NCBI GenBank assembly: GCA_937992195.1
Contig: CALKKV010000075.1
Span: 1-33,409, forward strand
Length of the DNA: 33,409 nt
From: an uncultured Gammaproteobacteria bacterium
GTDB taxonomy: Bacteria; Pseudomonadota; Gammaproteobacteria; Arenicellales; Poriferihabitantaceae
Reading direction: 5' to 3'
In this document: one piece after another, positions 10,223 to 18,556 of the stretch
How the letters are laid out: the number at the start of each line of letters is the position of its first letter
Numbering within the stretch: the first letter of the stretch is position 1
Made by a program: the position numbers and the translations under genes
The notes under the pieces: generated by a model
Told to the model about the DNA's origin: nothing
The model's input: the letters and a program-made list of their open reading frames with translations, nothing else
The model's database searches: none

Positions 10223-10792
10223 CTATGGACGAACCAAGATATTTTTTCCGTTAACATTTAATACAACCCCTTCGGGGTTAATTTGTTTAACGAAGAAACC
10301 CTCCAGCTGATCTCCTTCTCGATAGGTTTGATTACCGACCATTACGAAACGCTTTACCTTATCTTTAGAGAATGACACGACATCAAATCGTAGTGAATTC
10401 AAAAGCTGAGTCTGTTGTTCATTTAGTCCATCTGATCCAGCGGCGACTCCCGAGGGTTTTGTTACCGGGCCGGAATTTCTGGCGAGAACAGGCTGCGTTG
10501 GAAAGCTTTGATTAAACAATGAATCAATCCCAACTTTCTGAAGCAACACATTACTTTTGCCAACAATCTTGTGCTTCAACGCCGAACCGTGATGTCTCAA
10601 TGGCTCTTTGTATAGAAAGACAGCGCTAGCTATTACCAGCGCTAATGCAATCCATATCAGTCCACCGACTCGTTTAGGTCCTCGACTATTTTTTCCAGAT
10701 CGTTTTTTCTGCACTATTGCTTCTAAAGACGGCACGCCATCGTCCAGTCGGTCGGCCTCAGCTTTACGAATAGCGTCAAGGATATTGGACAT
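10223..10792 (-). CDS. gspB: type II secretion GspB-like assembly protein
   Basis: GspB works with the GspA ATPase to place the type II secretin GspD through the peptidoglycan. The sequence has the family's cytoplasmic start MSNILDAIRKAEADR, one transmembrane helix (about 45-63), a low-complexity periplasmic linker, and a C-terminal T2SSB-type domain (about 130-189) with REGDQLEGFFV and NPEGVVLNVNG. Its ATG shares one base with the stop of the upstream ATPase gene (TGATG), so translation is coupled. No other gsp gene is in view. In some bacteria such stand-alone pairs are annotated only as general secretion pathway proteins, so a link to a type II system here is inference. Confidence 0.85.
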   Translation of the reverse strand: MSNILDAIRKAEADRLDDGVPSLEAIVQKKRSGKNSRGPKRVGGLIWIALALVIASAVFLYKEPLRHHGSALKHKIVGKSNVLLQKVGIDSLFNQSFPTQPVLARNSGPVTKPSGVAAGSDGLNEQQTQLLNSLRFDVVSFSKDKVKRFVMVGNQTYREGDQLEGFFVKQINPEGVVLNVNGKNILVRP

Positions 10793-12078
10793 CAGTTACT
10801 CCTAAAAGGCACGCCTAAGCGATATACCAGATCAAATCTTGAGGATACGTCATTTGCTTCTTTCTTCTTATTATCTTCAGCCCCATCGTCCTGAACTTGT
10901 TCATCCGAAGAACTATTTTTAGTAGTGGTCACCGCAGTACTAGACCGATACGTATTTTGCGATTGTTTGTTCGCTTCAATTTCAGAAATTTGATTAGCTT
11001 GATCAACGTTTTTTGGTTCAACATTCGCAAGCAATAACGCATTCTTTTCAACTTCCTTGGAATCTGAACTAACACTCAATTCAGTCTTACCAAACGAATC
11101 ATCCTCACCGCCGGCCAACTTCGTTCCTACAGCCCCATTAATCTGGGTTTTGAACGCCTGAATCGATTGAGGCAATACATTGGGAAATTGCAGGGCGGCG
11201 ATAAACGACAGTAAAATACCAGCAGAGGCCGCGTATGCCAGCCATTTCTTCTTCCAAAAGGGTAGCTTCCCAGCCTCGGGGAAAACTTCTTGGGCAGCGA
11301 CATCAACTGCTTTTTTAGTCACTTTATCTTGATTATTACTATACGTACCCATCAGCGCAGCATCACAGAGTACATTGATCACTCTTGGCACACCCCCACT
11401 TAACTTATGTATTGAGCGCGTTGCCGCGGGATAAAACAGCGAACGCTCACAACCGGCTTGACGCAAACGGTATCGAATGTACTCACGGGTCTCTTGTAAA
11501 CTCAGGGGCATCAGCTTAAATCGGCCAATAATCCGCTGCGAGAGTTGGCGCAAATCATGTCGGGCCAAAATATTTACCAACTCAGGCTGACCAATCAGAA
11601 TAATCTGCAATAGTTTGTCTGTGCTGGTTTCGAGATTGGTCAACAACCTAATCTGCTCTAACACCTCACGAGATAAATTTTGCGCTTCATCAATGATCAG
11701 CACAGTATGTCTGCCATCCGCATGTGACGAAAGCAGATATTCATTCAATACGGATAAAAGTTGTTTTAAAGTAGCCGCAGGAGGATAAGATATTTTTAGC
11801 TCATCGCAGATCGTCTCGATCATCTCCTTTTCATTCACCCGGGGGTTCAGTAAAAGCGCGACATCTACGTTTTCTGGCAGGTGCTGCAACAGATAGCGAC
11901 TAACCGTGGTCTTACCTGTACCGACTTCACCAGTGAGCTGAACAAAGCCACCTGATTGCTTCAATGCATAGAGTAGATGTGCAACCGCGTCCCGATGGCT
12001 TTCGCTCATATAAACGACCCGGTGATCAGGTACGATTGAAAAGGGCGCGTTTTTTAGCCCGAAGTAGCTTTGATACAT
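10792..12078 (-). CDS. gspA: ExeA/GspA-type AAA ATPase, membrane-anchored
   Basis: Partner of GspB in secretin assembly. The cytoplasmic AAA domain begins with the typical YFGLKNAPFSIVPD, has Walker A GEVGTGKTT (Lys56), Walker B VLIIDEAQN (Asp130/Glu131), sensor-like ILIGQPEL, and GGVPRVINVLCDAAL. One transmembrane helix lies near 281-300, and a Ser/Asp/Asn-rich, apparently disordered periplasmic tail of about 130 residues follows. Classical ExeA is about 547 residues and carries a peptidoglycan-binding domain. At 428 residues this protein lacks a recognisable one. It is upstream of gspB and overlaps it by one base. The symbol is given by family; it could also be called exeA. Confidence 0.87.
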   Translation of the reverse strand: MYQSYFGLKNAPFSIVPDHRVVYMSESHRDAVAHLLYALKQSGGFVQLTGEVGTGKTTVSRYLLQHLPENVDVALLLNPRVNEKEMIETICDELKISYPPAATLKQLLSVLNEYLLSSHADGRHTVLIIDEAQNLSREVLEQIRLLTNLETSTDKLLQIILIGQPELVNILARHDLRQLSQRIIGRFKLMPLSLQETREYIRYRLRQAGCERSLFYPAATRSIHKLSGGVPRVINVLCDAALMGTYSNNQDKVTKKAVDVAAQEVFPEAGKLPFWKKKWLAYAASAGILLSFIAALQFPNVLPQSIQAFKTQINGAVGTKLAGGEDDSFGKTELSVSSDSKEVEKNALLLANVEPKNVDQANQISEIEANKQSQNTYRSSTAVTTTKNSSSDEQVQDDGAEDNKKKEANDVSSRFDLVYRLGVPFRSN

Positions 12079-12121
12079 AACTATTGATTCCCAACCTGTC
12101 GTAGCATCAGAAATCTATCTC

Positions 12122-12700
12122 TCATCCCGCTCTTTTGCAGGCAGCAAACTTAAATTGCTCAATAGTCCAACAGTCATCATCGATGGTTAACACGCTGCAA
12201 GAAGCGCCGCTCTTGTTTCTGGTAAATCCAGCAGCACCTGGATTCACCAACCATGGTTCAGAGTCTGTATCCGCTCGCTGAATATGGGTATGACCAAATA
12301 GCACCATCCGCATATCTTCATATTTATAAGCCAGCGAAAAATGATCAACCTCAATTTGAGGGACACGATGCCCATGCTCTATCGCAATATCACCACCCGC
12401 ACATCGCACAATTGCTGTTTCTCTTAACGAAGCTAAAAGATCAGAGTCTCGTTGTTTCCAGGTTGCGGTAAAGTCGTTGTTTCCCAACACACAAACCACC
12501 ACACCTAATCTCGGGGAAAGAGATCGGATCACATCACCCCCCATAATATCGCCTGCGTGCAACACTGCGTCTGCCCTATTCACTTCAGCCAATACATTGG
12601 GCGAGACTTCTCCATGGGTGTCAGAGATCAACGCCAAACGCAAATGCCTGTGAGCGGACAAGTCAACAACATTGCTGGTAGATGAAATAGCTGTTTGCAT
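12122..12700 (-). CDS. YfcE/MJ0936-type metallophosphoesterase
   Basis: A small calcineurin-like phosphoesterase with a two-metal centre. All family motifs are present: SDTHG (Asp27, His29), HAGDI, GNND, EHGH and GHTH. E. coli YfcE hydrolyses model phosphodiesters, but its natural substrate is not settled, so I give no substrate. Length is 192 residues. The first 19 residues precede the fold and look like an extension; no better internal start is evident. It lies 43 bases upstream of the exeA-like gene on the same strand and may be in one transcript with it. Confidence 0.9.
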   Translation of the reverse strand: MQTAISSTSNVVDLSAHRHLRLALISDTHGEVSPNVLAEVNRADAVLHAGDIMGGDVIRSLSPRLGVVVCVLGNNDFTATWKQRDSDLLASLRETAIVRCAGGDIAIEHGHRVPQIEVDHFSLAYKYEDMRMVLFGHTHIQRADTDSEPWLVNPGAAGFTRNKSGASCSVLTIDDDCWTIEQFKFAACKRAG

Positions 12701-12875
12701 GCAAGGAATATTTGGTTAAGTTTGAGGCCCGGCTTAAACGGGTGGATACATTCTCTTTTCAGCTAAAGAGGTGGAATCCGCTTGGCGATCTGGTCACCGC
12801 ATGGGTATGATATCACCGATTTTTCCGATTCCCGTGACGTTCTGAAAACCCTGTTCAACGCTGGACTCCTCCTAG

Positions 12876-12904
12876 TTGACAATAGAATCGGCTGATTGTT
12901 TAAC
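12876..12904 (+). promoter_or_regulatory. candidate sigma-70 promoter of glmU
   Basis: TTGACA (12876-12881) is a perfect -35. A spacer of exactly 17 bases leads to TTTAAC (12899-12904), which matches 4 of 6 -10 positions. The predicted start is about 30 bases before the glmU ATG. The rest of the 12701-12875 interval shows no gene or clear structure. Confidence 0.6.
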
Positions 12905-12939
12905 TTTGTCCAATTCCACCGACTGCGAATTTACCCATT

Positions 12940-14313
12940 ATGTCCCTAGAAGTTATTATCTTGGCCGCAGGTCAAGGCACTCGCATGCAATCAAAAATAC
13001 CCAAAGTATTGCACCATGTGGGCGGCAAACCTATGCTGGCGCATGTTCTTGATTGTGCAACCGAGTTATCTGCAAATAAGATACGCGTTGTAACAGGATT
13101 TCAGGGTCAGGAAATAAGAGACGCAATCGAATCGTCAGCGCCCAATTACCTTACATCCATTCAATGGTTCGATCAGGCTGAACAAAATGGTACTGGGCAT
13201 GCAGTGATGCAGGCGATGCCCGGTGTTGATCCAAAAGCCGACTGTCTAGTTCTTTATGGTGACGTGCCATTAATTGACATCGAAGTTCTGAAAAACGTAG
13301 TGCAGTCGCAAAGTACACTAACTCTGCTGACGGCCAAACCTGACAATATCGAAGGAATGGGACGTATTCTCAGGAACGAGCGAGATCAGGTAGTCGGGAT
13401 CGTTGAACAAAAAGATGCCACCGAAGAGCAAAAAGAAATTATTGAAATCAATACCGGCATTTTGTTATGTAAAGGAAAACAACTGGCTGACTGGTTAAGT
13501 AAACTCGGAAACAACAACAGCCAGGGAGAGTATTATCTCACTGATATCGTGGCGATGGCGGTAGCCGATGGCGCGGCGGTTGACGCAGTTATAGCTGAAG
13601 ACGCTTCACGATTTGCTGGCGTTAACTCAAAACAGGATTTAGCGCAAATTGAACGTACTCTCCAAAAACTGAATGCGAAATCTCTTATGGCGGCAGGTGT
13701 TACGTTGGTCGACCCGGATCGTATTGATGTGCGCGGGATTGTTAAATGTGATCAAGATTGTTCAGTAGATATCAACGTCATCTTTGAGGGAGAGGTCACG
13801 ATTGGCTCAGATGTAACAATTGAATCAAACTGTATCATTCGTGACAGTGTAATTGGGGACGACTGCCATATTTATGCAAACACCGTAATCGAGAACGCGA
13901 CACTAGGCAGTCGTTGCAGCGTCGGCCCCTTCGCGAGACTTCGACCAAACACGGTTCTTGAAAATGAAGTACGTATTGGTAATTTTGTAGAGATAAAGAA
14001 AAGCCGGCTGGATCAAGGCGCTAAAGCGAATCATTTATCTTATATCGGGGACAGCACGGTAGGGAAAAACGTCAATATTGGTGCTGGAGTGATTACCTGC
14101 AATTACGATGGTGCGAACAAGCACCAAACCATCATCGGCGACGACGTGTTCGTCGGTTCAGACTCTCAAATCGTTGCCCCCGTTACCATAGGTGCTGGCG
14201 CCACAGTAGGGGCAGGATCAACAATTACCAGGGATATTGAAGCTGGTGATCTTGCTATTTCCCGGGCGAAACAGGTGGCTTATAAAAATTGGAAAAGACC
14301 CGAAAAAGCCTAG
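12940..14313 (+). CDS. glmU: bifunctional GlmU: GlcN-1-P acetyltransferase / GlcNAc-1-P uridylyltransferase
   Basis: Makes UDP-GlcNAc, the precursor of peptidoglycan, lipid A and other glycans, in two steps. The N-terminal pyrophosphorylase domain has LAAGQGTRMQSKIPKVLH, the base-binding NGTGHA and YGDVPL. From about residue 250 the C-terminal half is a left-handed beta-helix of hexapeptide repeats, with GPFARLRP, GNFVEIKKS, KANHLSYIGD and the acetyltransferase-site NYDGANKH. Length 457 (E. coli 456). The gene is usually beside atpC or glmS in gammaproteobacteria; here it stands alone, facing exbD tail to tail across about 29 bases with no clear terminator. No obvious Shine-Dalgarno precedes the ATG. 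Confidence 0.98.
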   Translation: MSLEVIILAAGQGTRMQSKIPKVLHHVGGKPMLAHVLDCATELSANKIRVVTGFQGQEIRDAIESSAPNYLTSIQWFDQAEQNGTGHAVMQAMPGVDPKADCLVLYGDVPLIDIEVLKNVVQSQSTLTLLTAKPDNIEGMGRILRNERDQVVGIVEQKDATEEQKEIIEINTGILLCKGKQLADWLSKLGNNNSQGEYYLTDIVAMAVADGAAVDAVIAEDASRFAGVNSKQDLAQIERTLQKLNAKSLMAAGVTLVDPDRIDVRGIVKCDQDCSVDINVIFEGEVTIGSDVTIESNCIIRDSVIGDDCHIYANTVIENATLGSRCSVGPFARLRPNTVLENEVRIGNFVEIKKSRLDQGAKANHLSYIGDSTVGKNVNIGAGVITCNYDGANKHQTIIGDDVFVGSDSQIVAPVTIGAGATVGAGSTITRDIEAGDLAISRAKQVAYKNWKRPEKA

Positions 14314-14342
14314 CATTCGGCGTTTAATACCCTAAGGAAGGT

Positions 14343-14780
14343 TCACTGCTCTTGCCCCGTTGCAAAAGTTATCTGGAAAAAGCCCAGTCGACGTGCAGCA
14401 TCCATTGCATTAACTACCGACTCATGGGGGGTCAAGCGATCTGCTCTGATGAGCACCACCGGATCTTTCATCTCGCCAGCGGCGCGTTTAATCGCTTTCC
14501 TCAGCGTATCCAGTTTAGAGCTAATCAATTCCCTTGCCTCTTCATCTTCAGGGCCTTGCACTGAAAATTGTCCAATATCGTTAATTTGAATGGTGACAAG
14601 CTGGGTACTAGGATCACTTTTTTCCGCTGAACTCGCTTCAGGCAGCTTTAGCTTGATTTCAGCCTCGCGTGAAAAAGTGGTAGTCACCATAAAAAAGATC
14701 AACAATAAAAACACCACATCGATCAGTGGAGTTAAATTAATCTCCGCATCCGCTTCGTCACTTTTACTACTAAAACGCAT
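14343..14780 (-). CDS. exbD: ExbD/TolR-family proton-channel subunit
   Basis: The single-helix subunit of an ExbB-ExbD type energy transducer, which uses the proton gradient across the inner membrane to drive a partner such as TonB. The essential membrane Asp is present (Asp21, in NLTPLIDVVFLLLIFF), followed by a periplasmic domain with VVLIRADRLTPHESVV. Length 145. The preceding exbB ends 7 bases upstream and no Shine-Dalgarno is clear, so coupled translation is likely. In related genomes an exbB-exbD pair of this type often sits between comEC and msbA/lpxK. Here those neighbours are absent, and no TonB or receptor gene is in view, so the driven partner is unknown. Confidence 0.9.
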   Translation of the reverse strand: MRFSSKSDEADAEINLTPLIDVVFLLLIFFMVTTTFSREAEIKLKLPEASSAEKSDPSTQLVTIQINDIGQFSVQGPEDEEARELISSKLDTLRKAIKRAAGEMKDPVVLIRADRLTPHESVVNAMDAARRLGFFQITFATGQEQ

Positions 14781-14787
14781 CGTTAAA

Positions 14788-15393
14788 TTAGCTGTTCTTC
14801 TGCATTATTTTCATGAACTTCAGCGCCTGTTGTTCCATATCTACCGTCAGTTCGTTTACTTTACCCTTGAAGAAACGATAGAACATCAAACTTGGAATAC
14901 CGACTGATAAACCAGCAGCAGTGGTCACCAACGCCTCGGAAATACCTTCAGCTAGCGCTTGAGGATCACCAACACCAAACGTAGTAATTGCCGAAAAAAC
15001 TTTGATCATGCCAATTACGGTTCCCAACAGTCCGAGAAGGGGGGTTATGTTCGCAATGGTTCCCAGTGTGGTCAGATGGCGCTCAAGATCATGCACCACG
15101 TGACGCCCCGCCTCCTCAATCGCTTCTTTAATTACCACTCTATGTTGATTCGGATTGCGCAGCCCGGCTGCCAGCACTCTGCCAAGTGGCGAATTTTCCT
15201 CAATTTCATTGATATCTGAAGAACTAAGGTCCCCCTTTTTCATCAACTTTCGAATTCGTTCAATCAGCTCTGGAGGCGCCACATCACCTGATTTCAGCGC
15301 TAAAAATCGCTCTAGCACGATCGCTAGTGCTACCACTGAGCACAGCAGTATTGGCCAGATTAGGAACCCTCCAGCTTTGAGTAACTCAAACAT
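14788..15393 (-). CDS. exbB: ExbB/MotA/TolQ-family proton-channel subunit
   Basis: The multi-helix subunit that forms a pentamer around the ExbD helices. The N-terminal helix (about 8-28), a cytoplasmic stretch with RKLMKKGDLSS, then the conserved motif LTTLGTIANITPLLGLLGTV leading into helix 2, and GISEALVTTAAGLSVGIPSL leading into helix 3 are all visible. Length 201, shorter than E. coli ExbB (244) and near the compact form found beside comEC/lpxK. It leads the exbB-exbD pair. Confidence 0.9.
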   Translation of the reverse strand: MFELLKAGGFLIWPILLCSVVALAIVLERFLALKSGDVAPPELIERIRKLMKKGDLSSSDINEIEENSPLGRVLAAGLRNPNQHRVVIKEAIEEAGRHVVHDLERHLTTLGTIANITPLLGLLGTVIGMIKVFSAITTFGVGDPQALAEGISEALVTTAAGLSVGIPSLMFYRFFKGKVNELTVDMEQQALKFMKIMQKNS

Positions 15394-15571
15394 AATTAAT
15401 ACTTTTTTTTAGGATATTCGGAGTGTATGTAATTCCGCCCCTAGGGTCTATGCGGAAAAGCTGTTTCCGCTACAGATATTTCGCCACAAAAGCAGGCAAA
15501 TACCCTTTAACATCGACTATTCTTGACGAGTAATTTGCTACACTTTCACCATCTACCCCTACTTTTATTTT

Positions 15572-15922
15572 GTGACTCTATACCAGCGTATCTACGAAGT
15601 TGTGCGCCGCATCCCAGCTGGCAATGTCGCCAGTTATGGTCGCATTGCAAGGATGGTGAAAACGGGGCCCCGTCAGGTAGGTTATGCCATGGCTGCGCTG
15701 ACTTCTGACCAGGATGTCCCCTGGCATAGGGTAATCAATAGCAAGGGAGAATTAAGTCTGCGTAAAGACGGTAAGGCTGATGATCTGCAGCGCCAGTTAC
15801 TGACCGAAGAGGGCGTTATTTTTGACGCGAAGGGCCGGGTAAGCTTCGATCAATATGGCTGGATTGAAGCAGAATTTGATATGGAATTAGAAGACAGTTA
15901 TCTGCTGTCTGAGAGGAGCTAG
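15572..15922 (+). CDS. alkyltransferase-like protein (ATL), MGMT fold without catalytic Cys
   Basis: Binds O6-alkylguanine in DNA and, in characterised members, flags the lesion for nucleotide excision repair rather than removing the alkyl group. The DNA-binding half of the Ada/MGMT family is recognisable: VRRIPAGNVASYGRIA, PRQVGYAMAAL with the Arg finger region, then PWHRVINSKGEL. The catalytic motif PCHR of true methyltransferases is PWHR here (Trp51), which defines the Trp type of ATL. It is 116 residues, so the N-terminal domain of Ogt/Ada is absent. The start is GTG with no visible Shine-Dalgarno. The next gene begins three bases after its stop, and the GAGGAG at its 3' end serves that gene. 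Confidence 0.9.
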   Translation: MTLYQRIYEVVRRIPAGNVASYGRIARMVKTGPRQVGYAMAALTSDQDVPWHRVINSKGELSLRKDGKADDLQRQLLTEEGVIFDAKGRVSFDQYGWIEAEFDMELEDSYLLSERS

Positions 15923-15925
15923 CGT

Positions 15926-16678
15926 ATGGCTCTACATACCTCACTAGATCTTGGCCAACTCTTTCTGGTTTTTCGCGGGCTGATTCTCGCCATCATATTG
16001 ATATTGACTTATCCTCCGGTCCTTTCAGCTGACCCCGCAGAAGGCGAAGCTGAAGCAGATCGTGGGCCCCAAGTTCAGCTGGTTATGACTGGTACCAATC
16101 GCGCCATAGTCGTAGTGGAAGGCAAACGACTGGTAATGTCTGCAGGAAAGAAAGACGCTAGCGGCGTTGAACTTTTGGAAGCAGACAGTGAGCGCGCTAT
16201 CCTCAAGATCGGAGACGAAACCATAACTTTACGAACCGGGGAAGTTGCTGCGCCGATTTTAGAAGATGATGGAAGCAGCAGCTCGCAAAATATTGCAACG
16301 TCCGACACATCGAAGAAGGTCACTCTGTGGGCCGACGAAATTGGATTTTTCTACGCCAGAGGAGAAGTCGGTGGTCGGAGCGCTCGCTTTCTGGTGGATA
16401 CTGGTGCCAATACCGTTACATTTAGCAGTCGGCAGGCAGATGCTCTGGACATTAAGTATCAAGACGGTCGGGATGGATTCGCTTCAACCGCTTCTGGAAT
16501 AGCGCCAATTAAGTCAATCGTGCTCAATAGGCTGACTGTGGAGGGAATTTCTCTTCGAAATATCGCCGCCAATATCGTCCTGGGTGATTTTCCAGAAACA
16601 CCACTTCTTGGCGGATCTTTTCTCAACAAACTGAACATGCAGCGTTCTGGGAAAAAGATGGAGCTCAGTCGGTATTGA
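15926..16678 (+). CDS. periplasmic retropepsin-like clan AA aspartic protease (TIGR02281-like)
   Basis: An exported single-domain aspartic protease, expected to act as a dimer. It has a signal peptide or anchor (hydrophobic segment about residues 14-34, cleavage plausible near LSA-DP). A SecA-independent spacer domain follows with VQLVMTGTNRAIVVVEGKR. The protease domain (about 130-250) has its one active-site triad in FLVDTGANTVTFSS (Asp158) and a second strand motif LGGSFLNKLNM near the end. The substrate is unknown. A strong GAGGAG precedes ATG 15926. Its stop overlaps the TTG start of pdxA (TTGA), so it is coupled to pdxA. In many gammaproteobacteria this position before pdxA is held by lptD-surA. 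Confidence 0.85.
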   Translation: MALHTSLDLGQLFLVFRGLILAIILILTYPPVLSADPAEGEAEADRGPQVQLVMTGTNRAIVVVEGKRLVMSAGKKDASGVELLEADSERAILKIGDETITLRTGEVAAPILEDDGSSSSQNIATSDTSKKVTLWADEIGFFYARGEVGGRSARFLVDTGANTVTFSSRQADALDIKYQDGRDGFASTASGIAPIKSIVLNRLTVEGISLRNIAANIVLGDFPETPLLGGSFLNKLNMQRSGKKMELSRY

Positions 16679-17688
16679 ACCAACCCGCTTCGCCGCCCGC
16701 ACTACCCAAGATTGTGATTTCAGCAGGTGACCCTGCTGGAATCGGGCCTGATATCATCGCGCTTGCCTTGCAAAATCCAATCGAAGCAGTAATCGCTGTT
16801 GCCGCGGACCCTGCAGTAATGGTCGACAGAGCGCACAGTATTGGTTTACGGGTTGAAGTTAAAGAGGTGGATCCTGAATTGCATCAAGATCCACATCAAG
16901 TTGGCTTAATTTCTGTTCTACCCTGCCCTTGCCCGGAAAGTGTGCTACCGGGTTTACTAAACCCCGCCAACGCTCAACAAGTAATCCAGGCAATCGATCT
17001 TGCAACTGATCTCTGTCTAAGAGAAAAATATCAGGCATTAGTCACCGCGCCTGTCAATAAAGCCGCCATCAACGATGGCGGTATTCCCTTTTCCGGACAT
17101 ACTGAATGGATTGCCGAGCGATGCGGGAGCTTCGACCCGGTAATGATGCTCGCCAGCTCTTCATTACGTGTCTGCCTTGCAACCACTCATCTTCCACTGG
17201 CAGATGTCCCTGGCGCAATCACCGCGGATCGACTGCGCTCAGTAATCAAAGTTATGCACACCGATCTCAGCATGCTATATCAATTAGAATCACCGAGGAT
17301 TGGCGTCTGCGGATTGAATCCCCATGCTGGTGAAGGCGGATATCTTGGCATGGAAGAGCAGCGCGTAATCACCCCATTAATGCAAGAACTCAATGACGAA
17401 GGCATGAATCTAATAGGGCCTTTGCCTGCAGATACTGCATTTACCAGCCAACAATTATCAGATTTAGATGCTGTTTTAGCGATGTATCATGACCAGGGGT
17501 TACCTGTTGTAAAACACCAGGGCTTCGGTCAGGTAGTCAACGTAACCTTGGGCCTGCCGGTGATCCGCACATCCGTTGATCATGGCACCGCGCTGTCGCT
17601 AGCGGGAACGGGTAACGCTAGCGCTGAAAGCATGCTGACCAGCATCCGCCTGGCGGTAGAATTCTCGCGTAATAAATCTAAAAGGTGA
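16675..17688 (+). CDS. pdxA: 4-hydroxythreonine-4-phosphate dehydrogenase
   Basis: An NAD-dependent, metal-requiring enzyme of the DXP-dependent pyridoxal phosphate pathway. It oxidises 4-phosphohydroxy-threonine, and the product enters PLP synthesis through PdxJ. The family motifs are present: SAGDPAGIGPDI, APVNKAAI, FSGHTEWIAE (His142), GLNPHAGEGG, AMYHDQGLP (His272) and TSVDHGTAL. Length 337 (E. coli 329). It starts at TTG 16675 with GGAG at 16660-16663, overlaps the protease gene by four bases and ends in a GTGA overlap with rsmA. Confidence 0.97.
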   Translation: MNQPASPPALPKIVISAGDPAGIGPDIIALALQNPIEAVIAVAADPAVMVDRAHSIGLRVEVKEVDPELHQDPHQVGLISVLPCPCPESVLPGLLNPANAQQVIQAIDLATDLCLREKYQALVTAPVNKAAINDGGIPFSGHTEWIAERCGSFDPVMMLASSSLRVCLATTHLPLADVPGAITADRLRSVIKVMHTDLSMLYQLESPRIGVCGLNPHAGEGGYLGMEEQRVITPLMQELNDEGMNLIGPLPADTAFTSQQLSDLDAVLAMYHDQGLPVVKHQGFGQVVNVTLGLPVIRTSVDHGTALSLAGTGNASAESMLTSIRLAVEFSRNKSKR

Positions 17689-18506
17689 AGCCACCCAGCC
17701 ATAAACCACGCAAGCGATTTGGCCAGCACTTCCTTGTAGATCCTACTGTTTTACAACAGATCTCATCCGCTTGCGGAATAGGGCGACCTACAACAATTGT
17801 CGAAATAGGTCCGGGGCCTGGAGCACTGACTGCACTGCTGCTGCAGAATACGGAGCGACTTATCGCCATTGAACTCGACCGTGATCTAGCAGCCGCATTG
17901 CCGGAGCAATTCCCGGACGAAAAACTTGAAGTGCATCAAATGGATGTACTAAATTGCGAGCTATCCGACTTTAAAACCGGCGGTGCTACACTCAATCAGC
18001 GCTTCCGCGTCGTTGGAAACTTGCCCTACAATATCTCAACCCCGCTTATCTTCCATCTGCTAAATCAACTCGACCATATCGATCAAATGGTATTTATGGT
18101 TCAAAAGGAAGTTGCTGGTCGACTGGCCGCCAGACCAGGCGGCAAACAATACGGACGTTTAACAGTTATGACAGCACTATGGCTTGAAACTGAAAAATTG
18201 TTTGATGTACCACCAAGCGCCTTTGACCCACCTCCTAAAGTGGATTCAACGGTTATCAGGATGAAACCACGCGCAACACCAATAATAGAAAAACAATCGC
18301 CGCACTTTGATCTGGAGCTTACTGCAAAAATCGTAACTGCTGCATTTGCCCAACGTCGCAAGACATTGCGCAATGCTTTAAGCAGCATCGTGACTGTAGA
18401 GCAAATGGCACTGGCCGATATCGACCCAGGAAGTCGAGCCGAAACAGTTGCACCTGAAAGCTATGTGCGTTTAAGTCTCATTGTTTCCGAAGAAGCCAAT
18501 TCTTAA
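17685..18506 (+). CDS. rsmA: 16S rRNA dimethyladenosine transferase RsmA (KsgA)
   Basis: Dimethylates two adjacent adenosines in the 3' hairpin of 16S rRNA, a late step of small-subunit assembly. Motifs: FGQHFLVD near the N-terminus, the SAM-binding VEIGPGPGALT, the catalytic NLPYNIS, MVQKEVAGRL, and PPSAFDPPPKVDS. Length 273, as in E. coli. The start GTG overlaps the pdxA stop (GTGA), so it is translationally coupled. apaG and apaH, which usually follow ksgA, are not present. A convergent plsC gene begins 50 bases on, with only a weak CCTGA/TCAGG hairpin between. Confidence 0.97.
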   Translation: MKPPSHKPRKRFGQHFLVDPTVLQQISSACGIGRPTTIVEIGPGPGALTALLLQNTERLIAIELDRDLAAALPEQFPDEKLEVHQMDVLNCELSDFKTGGATLNQRFRVVGNLPYNISTPLIFHLLNQLDHIDQMVFMVQKEVAGRLAARPGGKQYGRLTVMTALWLETEKLFDVPPSAFDPPPKVDSTVIRMKPRATPIIEKQSPHFDLELTAKIVTAAFAQRRKTLRNALSSIVTVEQMALADIDPGSRAETVAPESYVRLSLIVSEEANS

Positions 18507-18556
18507 GCAGACTTATCACAAGAATTGTTGACCCTGAATTCGCGGAAACCTGATTT

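Noticed and set aside
15513..15544. TTGACG and TACACT before the alkyltransferase-like gene
   Set aside because: The two elements are only about a dozen bases apart and no other -35 fits, so it is not a supportable promoter.
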